Assembly (NCBI GenBank): GCA_001599595.1
Contig: BCHH01000020.1
Coordinates: 336,747 to 400,746, forward strand
DNA: 64,000 bases
Reading direction: 5' to 3'
DNA from: Beverwykella pulmonaria
Lineage: Eukaryota > Ascomycota > Dothideomycetes > Pleosporales > Melanommataceae
Shown here: positions 23,459-34,280 of the stretch, one piece after another
Layout of the letters: each line of letters starts with the position of its first letter
How positions within the stretch are numbered: the first letter of the stretch is position 1
Position numbers and translations under genes: made by a program
Notes under the pieces: generated by a model
What the model was told of the DNA's origin: nothing
The model's input: only the letters and a program-made list of their open reading frames with translations
The model's database searches: none

Positions 23459-25887
23459 ATGCGAGTAGGAAACATCTCTCTTATTGGGATGTTGTGGGGA
23501 CTGGGCGTTAAAGGTGTTCAGGGCATTACATGCAACTCTGATATGCCCCTTGATCCAACCCACAATGGAAACGACTTTTTCCAATCTCTGAGTCTCTCTT
23601 TGACGACACCGGTCTACGATCTCTGCTCTGTTGGATTTGGTGACAACAACGTGTTGTCCTACCATTCTGACCAGGTAGTATTTTCAGTCACCCGCAGTAA
23701 TGAATCACAAAATACTGGAGATTGTGCGTCAGCTTTTACCGAACTTCTGGGACATTGCATCGGTGCCGAAGGAGTCTGGGGTGGATCAGTTGAGAGACAC
23801 GGTGTCACTTATGAGTTGTATAAAAAGGGGCTTCAAGCGCAAGCACCAAAACGGGGTGCGTCGAAGCCAAAGAAGCCCACACCTCCAAAGAAGACGCCCA
23901 CAACTCCAAAGAAGAAGCCCACGACTCCAAAGAAAAAGCCCACGACTCCAAAGAAGAAGCCAACCACGCCAACGAAGCCCAAGACTCCCAAGAAGAAACC
24001 AACTACATCGAAGAAGCCCAAGGCCTCCCCAAAGAAACCGGCTACGCTAAAGAAAACTACGAAACCAAAGCCACCTACGAAGACCCCCAAGTCTAAACCT
24101 CCAACTTCCAAAACGGTCTCTACTAAACCGACACCTACGGGGGCCAAGACCCCTCATTATGTGTATCCAAAGAAGGGAACCGATAAGGTTGCGAATGCGA
24201 AGCTAAAGAAAGTCCTTATTGGTTATGTGAAGAATCCCAAGAAGGACCTCATCGAAGTAGGCGTCCCCGGGATACTTATCAATTACTGGAAACTCTCATT
24301 GGATTCTACCACTGTCAAAACTCTCAGAAAAAATAAGCAGGTATGTCTACTCAAATGGCTATGTATTAGAACCAGCTGAATTGACGCATGTATACAGGTT
24401 CAAGCTGTTCAAAAGGTGGGATGCAAAGGCAAATGCTATGATCCTACCGCAGCTGTTAAAAGCGAGGCAGCAGAACCTGAGTTGGTCTTCTTTGCTCAGA
24501 GGGAGAAGACGAAACTGAAACAGTATGCTGGAAAATTCTTCTATGAGGAAGCAGCTGGGCGCGATGTTCTATGCTACATTGTTGATGATGGATTCGACCT
24601 CAGCAGCGAGGTAGGTCACCTTTGAATGTTTAAACATCAGAGCCTTGTACTGATCTTCGTCTTCTTTTTAGGAGTTCGACAATGTTAGGGGCAAAGAACG
24701 ATGGCTCTTTTCTGAAAGTACAGATCATGTTAAAGGGGAGACAGGAAACGGTCATGGAACATGCATGCTGAGTAAGTACGTGGGTAAGAAATTTGGTATC
24801 GCCAAACACTGCAGCCCAGTACTTGTCAAAGTTAGATCAGGTGCAGATGAGGACACCTGGCTACATGGCTTGTCAGAGGTGCTCGAGGACGTAACGACGG
24901 GGAAAGGTAAAAATAAGAAGGCTGTCCTTAGTGTAAGTCTGTACTGGCCAGGGGATAAAGCCACAGAGAGCTGGGTTAACAGCTTGTACGACACCCTGAA
25001 GCTTTTGGATAACGCTGGTGTGACAGTGGTTGTGGCGTCAGGAAATCAGGGCAAGGGGCAGCTAAGTAAAGCAGGCGTAAGTCTCATATTGTTTGATTTT
25101 GTGATTCGGGAACGGAATTTGCTAACTTAGCGCAGGTTGCCATGCCTATGGATGGATGGCCCGCTGGGCTTGGTGCTTCGAACGCCCCAGTAGCTCGCCG
25201 CCTCCCAAACTTGATCGTAGTTGGAGCGATGCATGCAGAGAAAAACACAATCTGGCCGAATACCAACTTTGATGATTCGAAGGGGCTCCCGAACGTTTTT
25301 GCCCCTGGAGAAGACGTTACTTGCCAAAATAAAAAGGGATCAGCTGATCCTAACACAAAAGTCTCTGGAACTTCTCCAGGTACGTTGTTCAATTTGCACT
25401 ACCACCTTGATCCGACACCACACTTCAATGATAGCCCAAAATTAGGCGTCAAAGCCATCCTCAAAACCGTCCGTGATCGACATTCCTATATAAAAAGCAG
25501 ACGCTGACTTTGCTTTCCCTTTTAGCCACGGCTAGCGTTGCTGGTCTAGCAGCCTATTTCCTATCGCTTCCGGGAGCACCAAAGACCCCTGCAGCAGTAA
25601 AACGCAAAATCATTACCACCGCTTGGAACAGTGGGAAAGGCGGCTTCACCCAAAAGGTTGGGCAATCAAAAATTACGGTGAAGGCTCCAAAAAATGGTTT
25701 ATTGCGGGTCTGGAATGGAGTAAAAACAGACTGTAAAGAACAATTGTGTGTTGTTATGAAGCGCGATGAGTTATTTGTACGTGGAGCCGATTGGAGAAAG
25801 GAAACTGCATTCGATGATGGGGAGGGTGGCGATATTTTGACTTATGAGGATGATAATGAGGGAGAAATCAAGGGAGAGGATTATTGA
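23459..25887 (+). CDS. secreted subtilisin-like (S8) protease with Lys/Pro/Thr linker
   Basis: Five exons (23459-24340, 24398-24610, 24672-25076, 25136-25379, 25526-25887) with introns of 57, 61, 59 and 146 nt give 701 residues. Residues 1-22 look like a signal peptide. Residues 23-125 form a small Cys-containing module (Cys25, 56, 89, 100; GVWGGSVERHGVTYEL). Residues 129 to about 245 are a low-complexity linker built of TPKKKPT-like units. The S8 domain follows, with Asp in YIVDDGFDL (D357), His in GNGHGTC (H393), the oxyanion Asn in VASGNQG (N490) and Ser in SGTSPATASVAG (S580), so the triad is complete. The last intron splits the Ser motif, and joining restores it exactly. The role is probably extracellular proteolysis. 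The basic linker could bind polyanions or be cleaved by Kex2-type enzymes (inference). The ORF is intact in a decayed neighbourhood. Confidence 0.88.
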
Positions 25888-27031
25888 CAGACTATAAAGC
25901 GTGTAAGATACAAGTAGAAGTTCAATTTAAGAGCGCTAGGTTATTGATGAAGGGTTTGATAGAAGTTCAAAGAATAGATTTACAGAGAATTCAGGCTACG
26001 ATGTATCATTAAAAAAAGGCTGACTGAAAAGAAGAAGAAAAAAACGCATATTGCTGACTGTGTTGCCGTTCTCTTCATGCACTATAGAGATGAGCCTTGT
26101 TGACCAGTAAGGTTTTCTGCGGTGGCTCGGTAGCCACCACGCGCTGCTTGTCGCCAGATGGCTGCCAGTCGAAATCAAATCCTGGCTCTATCGTGGGATC
26201 AATTGATATTGAGCCGCTTTGATTGCATGTGAATGATAGAGGTGAACCCTGAGTCAATTATCTATCTATGTAGAATGGCAAGTTTATAAAAAAATCAGTG
26301 ATCTATGCTATGAATTAGTCGAATCATAGCATTAGTATTGCTTAGGCGTACGTGCTAAGGCTTGGAGATTCGGTCTAGAGGCATGAAATGGTTCTAGCTG
26401 ATTTTCAAATTGAAACTGCTGATGGAGGAGTACCACACTATCCTGACTCAACGACAGCATCACTGCCGCACTGTAATGCGGGGAGTATTTTCAGTGGCTT
26501 GGACGTATCGTACATATATAAAGGTCTTTGTATTCGTTCGAAATTGCTGCTTTACGAACATCTACTATCTGCTTCTACACTCCCTATCTGCCTGCTTTTT
26601 AGCTCTTCTTCACTCTATAGCTTCCTCACTCTACAGCATGGAGACGCGAAGAAGACCCATCAGAAAAACATGGCCAGCACCTAGCCCTCCACTTCGTGAA
26701 AGTTTAGCAAACACCTAGGCCATCAACAAACAATCATATACACCTACATTAAGCGCTAAGGAGAAGTCTCATTTTGCGGAATGTGAACTTCACTTCAGCA
26801 GGATACTATTATTTTTATGGGAGCGCACGGCATGGTCACAACGTGGCGTTCAAAAACATCCCTATTCCCTCTAGGCCTAGTGTGCAGCAATGCTTATATG
26901 TAGGCATTAATGCGGACGGCCATTTGTCCGTACAGATACACAAGACCAACAATAGTACTGCGGCAATCACGACCTATTACAGCCTAAAAGACAGTCTAAG
27001 CTGCTTAACCTTCTAGGGAAATCTAAAACAA
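25888..27031. other. intergenic left of the retrotransposon
   Basis: Short frames only. One of 80 codons at 26774-27016 ends just before the retroelement target site but is unlike any family I know. Nothing else is supported. Confidence 0.45.
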
Positions 27032-27036
27032 AATAT
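27032..27036. repeat. 5-bp target-site duplication, left copy
   Basis: AATAT immediately before the first LTR. The same five bases follow the second LTR at 33406-33410. A 5-bp duplication is normal for Ty3/Gypsy integration. Confidence 0.9.
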
Positions 27037-27255
27037 TGTAAGGAAAGAGATTCCTTTGTTCGCTGGGAGGAAGAGGGAATGTGGCGCACGTGACATCGTG
27101 TGGTCCTGGCGTTGGAAGCGAGGTGCTAGTCTTAATCAGGCCTAGTGCGCACCCGACTTCGCACTCATAAAAGTAGCCTCCGTAGATTTGCTAATTGACC
27201 AGCAAAACAATCTCATTCTACACACAGTCTTTAGTCCCGCACCACGTGCCTTACA
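27037..27255 (+). repeat. 5' LTR
   Basis: 219 bp with ends TGTAAGG..CCTTACA (perfect 7-bp terminal inversion). It differs from the 3' LTR only at 27193, 27204, 27215 and 27233, where it has A and the 3' LTR has G. ACTCATAAAAG near 27,166 is a candidate TATA region. Confidence 0.95.
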
Positions 27256-27399
27256 TTTTGTTTCACTCTTCAACCAAATGGCCTTATCAGAACAATAGAA
27301 AGCTAAGTACGCGGGTGGCGCGGATGAAGCTGCACTCACCTAATACATTTTTGAGACAGGACAAAATCTCTCCTAGGACTATAGCAGAGCACTTGCACA

Positions 27400-29100
27400 A
27401 GCTACTCAAGAGCTAATTACAGCATACTAGGGCCCTATAGCCATACAGGGCGTAACTAAACGCGTCTTTGCAGGCGTCAAGGCACGCAATAAGGCGTCTA
27501 GGAACCCTACAACTAACAAGCCCCCCACCTTTAGGTATCCTCGCAATGACGCCTGGCGTAGCAATACTAGCAACAGCAATTTTAGTAACAGCGCCTCTTT
27601 AGTTATGTCCCACGCTTCTTGCCTTACTAGCAGGAACCCCTATTAACACACTCCCCTAGTCACACACACTAGCAGCTTTGAAGGTTTCTAACCTAGCAGA
27701 CTCTTCACGCAACTAACTAGCAATAGTAACAACAACAGCAACAGCAACAGCAACGGCAACGGCAACGGCAACAGCAACAGCAACAGCAACGGCAACAGCA
27801 ACAGCAACTACAACAGTAATGGCAATAGCAATAGCAATGACAACAGCAACAGCCTCAACAGTATTAGTCAAGGTAATAGTCCCTCTGCAGGTTAGTAGGA
27901 CAAACATAACTAGAACAGCTACTTAGAGATCCCCAACAACACTAACTTTAGGGACCCCCTCTACAACTTACAGGAGAAGTTTAAAGAGCTTTAACGCATA
28001 ATACAAACAGGTGGCACTTAGCAGCTAAATGCATTAGGACTTATCAACTTTAGGTTGTATGGTGTTAAGCGTGAGCAACTACAGTTTAACAGCAACATAG
28101 CCTCCTACAAGATATTTAAGCACAAGGTCTCTAAAGTCTTTTGCAATAAGCCTTTAGCTTTCTGCAACAAATACAGCAAGGTTAGCTATGTCTTTAACTG
28201 CCTTAAAGGTACTGCAATAAGAAATATCTGGCCCTAGTACAACAGTAACAAGGCTGTCTGTACACTCCACCAGTTTTAGGACTACATAGATGTCCAATTT
28301 ACTAACTATTAGGCCAAACAAAAGGCAATGGACGCACTAACTAATTTAAAGCAGCAGCTAAAAGAAGACGCCTACACGTACTTCCTGCGCGCGCAAGAAC
28401 TTACTATACATGCAGGACTTAACCTTGTTGATAACAACGTTAAGAAACAGTATTACAAGAACAGCCTCTGTGAAGACCTCTTAAAACACCTTGTCACTGC
28501 AAATGTTGGCAACACTACAAATAGCTTTTAACACGCTATAATTACAATAGAAGACAATATAAACTATTACATTAAGAAGCGTACTAACACCCCTGCCCTT
28601 ACTACTACCACAGACTCTCTAAGTAGAGACCTAATAGATTAGACTACATTAGTCAATGCTATTACTACTAGGAACAACTGCAGCAGCAGCAAACACAACA
28701 ACAATAGAGGAAGATACAACAGCAATAGTAGGAATAGTAGCAATAGTATTAGTTAAGGTATTAGTTAAGGAGACAGTTAGAACCATAGTTAGGGCAACAG
28801 CAAACACGCTAAGTGGGTTTTGCAAGACACACTAAACCAACGTTACAAAAACAACGCCTGCCTGCGCTGTGGTAACCTCAACTATTACATTAGCTAGTGT
28901 AATCTACTCCCTGCCTAAGACCCTAACAGGACCCTACAGACAAACAACAGCAAGGAAGGGCAAAACAGCAACAGAGAGGGCAATAGCAATAGAGGAAGTA
29001 GCAGTTGCAGCAACTGTGTCAACGTTAATCTAGTTAACATCGCGCACATGCAGTCTACTGTAGAAGAAGTTGATAAGGATAGCCTTTAGGGAAACGTGGT
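27400..29100 (+). pseudogene. retroelement gag remnant
   Basis: In the plus strand, pieces of a Gag-like protein can be read between in-frame stops: an Asn/Ser-rich N-terminal part, a capsid-like segment (28055-28530, including DALTNLKQQLKEDAYTYFL) and a zinc knuckle at 28859-28900. The knuckle has the C-x2-C-x4-?-x4-C spacing, but its His position is Tyr (a CAC-to-TAC change) and a TAG lies inside it. Every TAG I inspected falls where Gln or Trp would be natural. The protein cannot be made in full. Confidence 0.75.
27715..27880 (+). repeat. CAGCAAYRGC-type trinucleotide-phased repeat (Asn/Ser/Gly codons)
   Basis: A run of AACAGC / AACGGC hexamers encoding alternating Asn-Ser or Asn-Gly within the gag remnant. 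Read on the opposite strand it gives an artificial Val/Ala repeat. Related but sparser AACAGC / AATAGC stretches recur at 28,680-28,800 and 28,940-29,010. Confidence 0.85.
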
Positions 29101-29199
29101 GCTCCTTACTTAAGTTACAGTAAGGAGCCAACTTCTAGCTAGTTTAAGGATAACAATAACAACACAATAGATACAAAAGAGACAACATTATTAGCAGAT

Positions 29200-32100
29200 T
29201 AGGAGGAGTTTAAGAAGAAGCACATAACCACAAACCCCTTTACAGTTAACACAATTATCAACAACAGTTTAGTTGCTAATACATTAATTAATAATAGTTG
29301 CCTTGCTAATAGTGTTATTAAATCCTCTTACGTTAGAAGTTACAAGCTAGAGCGCATTACACTACCCCATCTAAAGAAACTAAAAGGCGTTAGCAGCACA
29401 GTTCACCCAGTGCACTATTCTGTTAAAGTGGTGATTAATATCAACAGCTATAAGGAGACAAATTTCTTCTATAAAGTCAACTTTAATCTGCCATACAAAC
29501 TTATCTTAGGCTGCCTATAGCTAAAACACAACAACGTCACATTAGCACCTGCAAAAGAGACTATGTACATACACAAAAGTAGTATCTAACTGCGTAATAG
29601 CATGTCCTAAAAAGGAATAGACATTAACAAAGTTACTGCTGTTGCTATAATCCAGCTTTATAACACTAGCTAGGATAAGAAAAAACAGAATAACCCAAGT
29701 GAGCAAGTGGAAGTTTTTACAGCCTCTATAGCTAACATTAATAAGGCCCTTTAGGGCAAATTAACAACAGATCTGTTAACAAAACTACCTAATTATTAAG
29801 GCTACTGCAACTAGATAGATTAATAGAGTAAAGACCTAGCCAACGTCTTACCACCCTACTGCAATAGTGTTAATTATAAGATTAAACTTATTAAAGACGC
29901 TTACAGCGTAGAAGGCAAACTACTGTAGGGTCCCCTGTACGCTATGTTGCGCGGCAAGCTGCTAGTTCTACGCAAAGAGCTTACTAAGTACCTCTCTAAA
30001 AGCTTTATACGCGTTAGCAAGTCTCCTGCTAGAGCACCTGTTCTATTTGCTAAAAAGCTAGGCAGAGGACTCTGCTTCTGTGTAGATTACTGCACTCTTA
30101 ACACTATCACGCGCAAGAACTGTTACCTACTTCCTCTTATACAAGAGACTCTAGATTGCATTAGCAAGGCAAAATAGTTTACTAAGCTAGACGTTACTTA
30201 CGCCTTCTATTATATCTGCATAGCAGAAAGAGACAAGTGGAAGACAGCCTTTCACACACAATATAGGTTATATAAATAGCTTGTAGTCCCCTTTAGCTTA
30301 ACTAACAGCCTAAGCATGTTCTAGACATACATTAATCACGTGTTACAGGAATACCTAGACAACTTTATATTAGCCTATATTAACAACATACTTATCTTTT
30401 TAAGCAGCAGCCTAGCAGATTACTGCAAGAAGGTCTGTAGTGTCCTTAACAAGCTTGCTAAATTAAAGCTATACCTAGATATTAACAAATGCAAATTTAA
30501 GACTACATCTATAAAGTATCTTAGGTTTATAATTAAAGCAGGCAAAGGCATACATATAAACCCTAACAAGGTAAAAGCAATACAAGAATAGGCCACTCTA
30601 TTAACAGTTAAAGGCGTACAAGGCTTTATAGGCTTTGCAAACTTCTATTAGCAGTTTATTAAGGATTTTTTAAAGATTGTTGACCCTCTAGTGCAACTTA
30701 CAGCAAAAAACACAGTTTTCTAATAGACCTTAGAACATGCTATAGCATTTAACAAGCTTAAAAGAATGTTTACAGAAGGACTAGTATTAGCCAACTTTAA
30801 TCACAATTACAAAACGCGTATCCTTTGCAACTCCTTAGGCTGGTGTATTAGCGCAGTAATAGAACAACTCTAACCTAACAGCACCTAGCGTCTAGTCTCC
30901 TTCCACTTGCGCTAATGCTCTACTTACAAAACAAACTACTAGATATATAACAAAGAGCTCCTTGCAGTTATCAAGTCTCTTAAATTCTAAGACGCACAAC
31001 TCTGCTTAGTACAGCAGTTTACTGTTATTACTAATTACAAGAACTTAGAATACTTTATAGAACCGCGCAAGCTCACTAAACGCCACGTCTAATAGTCTTA
31101 ATAGCTTTCCTATTACAACATAACCCTACAACATAAGCTAGGAAAGGACAATATAGTTGCTAACACACTATCCTAACATAACTAAGACAGACCCCTACAG
31201 GGTGACAAACAGTTAGATAATTGCGTCTACTAACTGCTTAAACCAGCCTATATTCTAGACAAAGCACCTAATGTTATTACTTATGTCTTTACTATAGGAG
31301 TTGATAATAGCAATAGTTCCAACAGTATTAGTCAAAGTATTAGTCCTAAGGTCAGGTCTAACAGTATTAGTTAAGGTATTAGTCCTAAAGTCAGATCCAA
31401 CAGTATTAGTCAAGGTATTAGTCCTAAGACTAACATCCTAGAGCTTGTCTTAGACAACTAAGCATTACACATTGCTAATCCCCACAACCTAAAGGGTAAT
31501 ATTGTCACTAGACAAGAATTAGATGACCTTTAGGATAACGCAATAGCTAAAGACTGCGTCTACTAGAAAATTATTAAGGCTATTAATAACAACCTGCGTT
31601 AATTCCCTGCTGCTCTTAAACTTAAAGCCTCTATCTTAGAGTCTAAAGTTGTTAATAGCGTAGCCTACTACAGAGACTAGAAATAGATCCTAGACAACAA
31701 ACAACTACGCACAAGCCTTATATACAGGATACACACAGCAATTAGCATAACATATCTAGGGCCAAAGGTTACTTACAAGCGCGTTGCTAACTATTACTTC
31801 TAGCCAGGTATGTCCTTAGATATACAACGTCTTACTAATAATTGCAACGTCTACAACTAAACAAAGCCCTAGAGGGATAGCAAGCAGGGTTACCTACGCC
31901 CTCTCCCAGTCCCTAGTTAAACATAGCGTGAGTTATTAATCAACTTTGTTACTGGTCTCCTGCTAAGTAACAGTAACACAATTATAATAGTTATTACAGA
32001 CAGACTAAGTAAATCCACCTTAGTAATTCTGTTGCTAAATATAGAAACAGAGACAGTTTTAAAACATTTCCTTCTCTATGTTGCAGGCCCTTATTTCTTA

Positions 32101-33174
32101 CTAGACGCTATAGTATTAGATAGAGGAAGTTAGTTTGTTAGCAACCTTTAGTCTTGTTTCTGCAAAATTACTAGCACAACTAGACAACTATTAACTGCCT
32201 TCTATCTACAAACTAATAGCTCCACAGAACGCATAAACAGTGTTATAGAAGCTATCCTTTGCGCAGTTTGTTGCCACAATCAATCCAACTAGTCCTCAAA
32301 GTGCTAGATAGTAATAGCTGCTATTAATAGCTGCACAGCTTCATCAACTAGCCTTACGCCCTTCTTTGTTAACCACAGTTACAAAATAGATCTCTCCCAA
32401 ATAAGTAGCAATTTTAGTAAGAAGGCTGTTCAACAGGAGCCCTAAGTAGAAGGGATTGCTAAACAGTTGCAAGCTGCAATAGAAGCTGCGGCTGCAGCTA
32501 TAGCAGCTGCCCAACAGGACTAAGAATACTAGGTGAACAAGCACTAGAAAGAGGCCCCACAATACACCAAAGGTAACAAAGTGTAGCTTAATTACAGCAA
32601 ACATCTTTCAACAAAAGGCCGCCCCTGCAAGAAACTTAATTAGAGAGCTGCTAAGTATACAGTTACTAAAGTAGTCACACTATCTACTATCCAGCTTAAC
32701 ACACCAAAGGGCCTCTATAATGTATTTAATGTTGACCAACTACGCCTAGCTGCAACAAACCCTTTCTTAAGTTAGCCCGCGGATGACAGCCAGCCAGATC
32801 TAATCTAGGTAGATAGCTTTGATAAGTATAAAGTAGAGGAAATAGTAGCAGAAGAACGCAGAGGCCAAGGAAAAGGCTTCCACATACTCTATAAAGTCAA
32901 ATAGAAAGGATACGCATTAACATCATGGGAAGAAGCGATTAATTTGGAAGAAACAGCAGCACTAGATAGATGGATTGATTTTACAAGGCCACACAGGGGT
33001 ACAAAGTTGGGATTACCAAAGGGTTTTAGGAGAGATCTGGCGCCTCCTAGTCGCACTCCAGGAGCCACGCTAGTAGATCCTGAGACGCCCTGCACGGTCC
33101 TGGCGACATCCTGCACGGTCCCTGAGACAAATCGTCGTCGTCAAAACCCTCTAAGAGGAGACGCGAAGGAGTGA
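29200..33174 (+). pseudogene. retroelement pol remnant (protease-RT-RNaseH-integrase-chromodomain)
   Basis: Pol motifs occur in Ty3/Gypsy order, all mutated. The protease active-site triplet at 29290-29298 reads Asn-Asn-Ser in place of the usual Asp-Ser-Gly. The reverse-transcriptase box at 30376-30387 reads Tyr-Ile-Asn-Asn in place of YIDD. The flanking KAK(stop)FTKLDVTYAF and GFIGFANFY(stop)QFIKDF are otherwise typical. RNase H has TNYKNLEYF in place of TDHKNLEYF. The integrase core retains TDRLSK, VLDRGS(stop)F and TERIN. At the end, 32833-32990 is a chromodomain (VEEIVAEERR..VK(stop)KGYALTSWEEAINLEETAALDRW) with TAG at the conserved Trp (32902-32904). The chromodomain places the element among chromoviruses, which target integration to marked chromatin. 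Confidence 0.9.
31315..31435 (+). repeat. tandem ~60-bp repeat inside pol remnant
   Basis: The unit AACAGTATTAGTYAARGTATTAG plus a variable CCTAAGRTCAGRTC part occurs about three times in succession (near 31,319, 31,351-31,379 and 31,399). It encodes Asn-Ser-Ile-Ser-type runs and lies between RNase H and integrase, where the element's linker would be. The same core also occurs once near 27,858. Confidence 0.7.
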
Positions 33175-33186
33175 GGAAGGGCATTA

Positions 33187-33405
33187 TGTAAGGAAAGAGA
33201 TTCCTTTGTTCGCTGGGAGGAAGAGGGAATGTGGCGCACGTGACATCGTGTGGTCCTGGCGTTGGAAGCGAGGTGCTAGTCNTAATCAGGCCTAGTGCGC
33301 ACNCGACTTCGCACTCATAAAAGTAGCCTCCGTAGATTTGCTGATTGACCAGCGAAACAATCTCGTTCTACACACAGTCTTTGGTCCCGCACCACGTGCC
33401 TTACA
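33187..33405 (+). repeat. 3' LTR
   Basis: 219 bp, the same ends as the 5' LTR, with G at 33343, 33354, 33365 and 33383 where the 5' copy has A. Two undetermined bases (N) at 33282 and 33303 correspond to T and C in the 5' copy. Confidence 0.95.
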
Positions 33406-33410
33406 AATAT
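33406..33410. repeat. 5-bp target-site duplication, right copy
   Basis: AATAT directly after the 3' LTR, matching 27032-27036. Confidence 0.9.
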
Positions 33411-34280
33411 ACAAGTACGCATTTCCTCTATTTTTAGGGCTTACTCCTTAGCATAAAGGGAGTAGTATAGGGCTTCTTAAGGTCAAAAAACAGGCCTGTA
33501 AAGAAGTTATAAGTCTAATGTATAGCACAATGTCACTTTAACTTAAATATAAGGAGGACAACTTAAGCATTAATAATTATTCTTTTAATTAGGGCGGTCA
33601 ATATTACCACAGACACAGCTTAGGGTGGAAATAGAACGTATCTGCGCTCCTCTAATTGCTCAGCAGCAAAGCGTTTTAATACGTTAACAATTGTTAAGGG
33701 CTGGGCCCTGGTTATGTGGATCCTTCGGCTCGCCTCGGATCCTTCGTACGATAAACTCTGCCGGCCTCTGCCCCATTTGTTCTTCTTCATGCTTCCTTCT
33801 GTCGCTAGATAGGAATACAATGCTTATTATTTGAGCCTCGTCTATCCCCTTACAACAATATTGAGATTTTCGTGGATATCTAAGTCCTTAAGAATCCCAA
33901 ACGCTCAATTTTGCTAGACTTCGTTAATGCACTCCGCACTAAACAAAGAACACAGCTAAGGCACCTTACAATAAAGTTATTTATAGTAGGGACGTTAACA
34001 GGTGGGAAAGACGAGGTTAAGTTTTTCTACTTTCTCTAAGCATTATGGTCACATTCACACTGTTAGTAACACAAGGCTATTGCAATTGCAATGGGGGGTT
34101 CTCAAACGTGGTTCTTATTCATTGTCTGTATCTATGTGAGGTGCGGTTTTAGGGGGTTGTCCCATCCCTCTGCCGCCAAGCATCGCTAGTGCCTCACGTG
34201 ATCGCCACGTGATCACCACGTTCTATATACTCCCAACACACACCGATCTGAAAATATATTCTCAGCCCTTCTACAAGATT
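33411..34280. other. intergenic right of the retrotransposon
   Basis: AT-rich sequence without a gene. The minus strand at about 33,600-33,830 is open for 66 codons and looks like a possible fragment of another mobile element, but no paired end was found. Two CACGTG boxes lie at about 34,195-34,213, shortly before a TATATA stretch near 34,226 and the hairpin described next. Confidence 0.4.

Larger units (their letters stand above)
27037..33405 (+). mobile_element. Ty3/Gypsy chromovirus-type LTR retrotransposon, coding-dead
   Basis: A complete 6,369-bp element: two 219-bp LTRs, a 5-bp target duplication and an interior with gag, protease, reverse transcriptase, RNase H, integrase and a terminal chromodomain in the standard Ty3/Gypsy order on the plus strand. 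The interior from about 27,400 to 32,900 is saturated with in-frame TAG/TAA codons and C-to-T or G-to-A style replacements. Catalytic residues are lost in the protease, reverse transcriptase and RNase H. A purine-rich tract just before the right LTR (about 33,152-33,183) is a plausible polypurine tract. No clear tRNA primer site was found after the left LTR. The LTRs themselves look unmutated and are almost identical to each other. Confidence 0.95.

Noticed and set aside
27713..27907. Minus-strand Val/Ala-repeat frame
   Set aside because: It is the antisense of the Asn/Ser-coding AACAGC repeat in gag.
27400..32900. Reassigned or read-through stop codons in the retroelement (TAG/TAA at Gln and Trp sites)
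   Set aside because: TAG replaces several different residues (Gln, Trp, apparently Arg), TAA occurs too, and catalytic Asp residues are also lost. Nonsense suppression could not restore function. Mutation explains all of it.
33600..33830. Possible LTR of a second (Copia-like) element on the minus strand
   Set aside because: It begins with TGTTAACG-like sequence, but no second copy, end or target duplication was found, so it is only mentioned in the gap entry.
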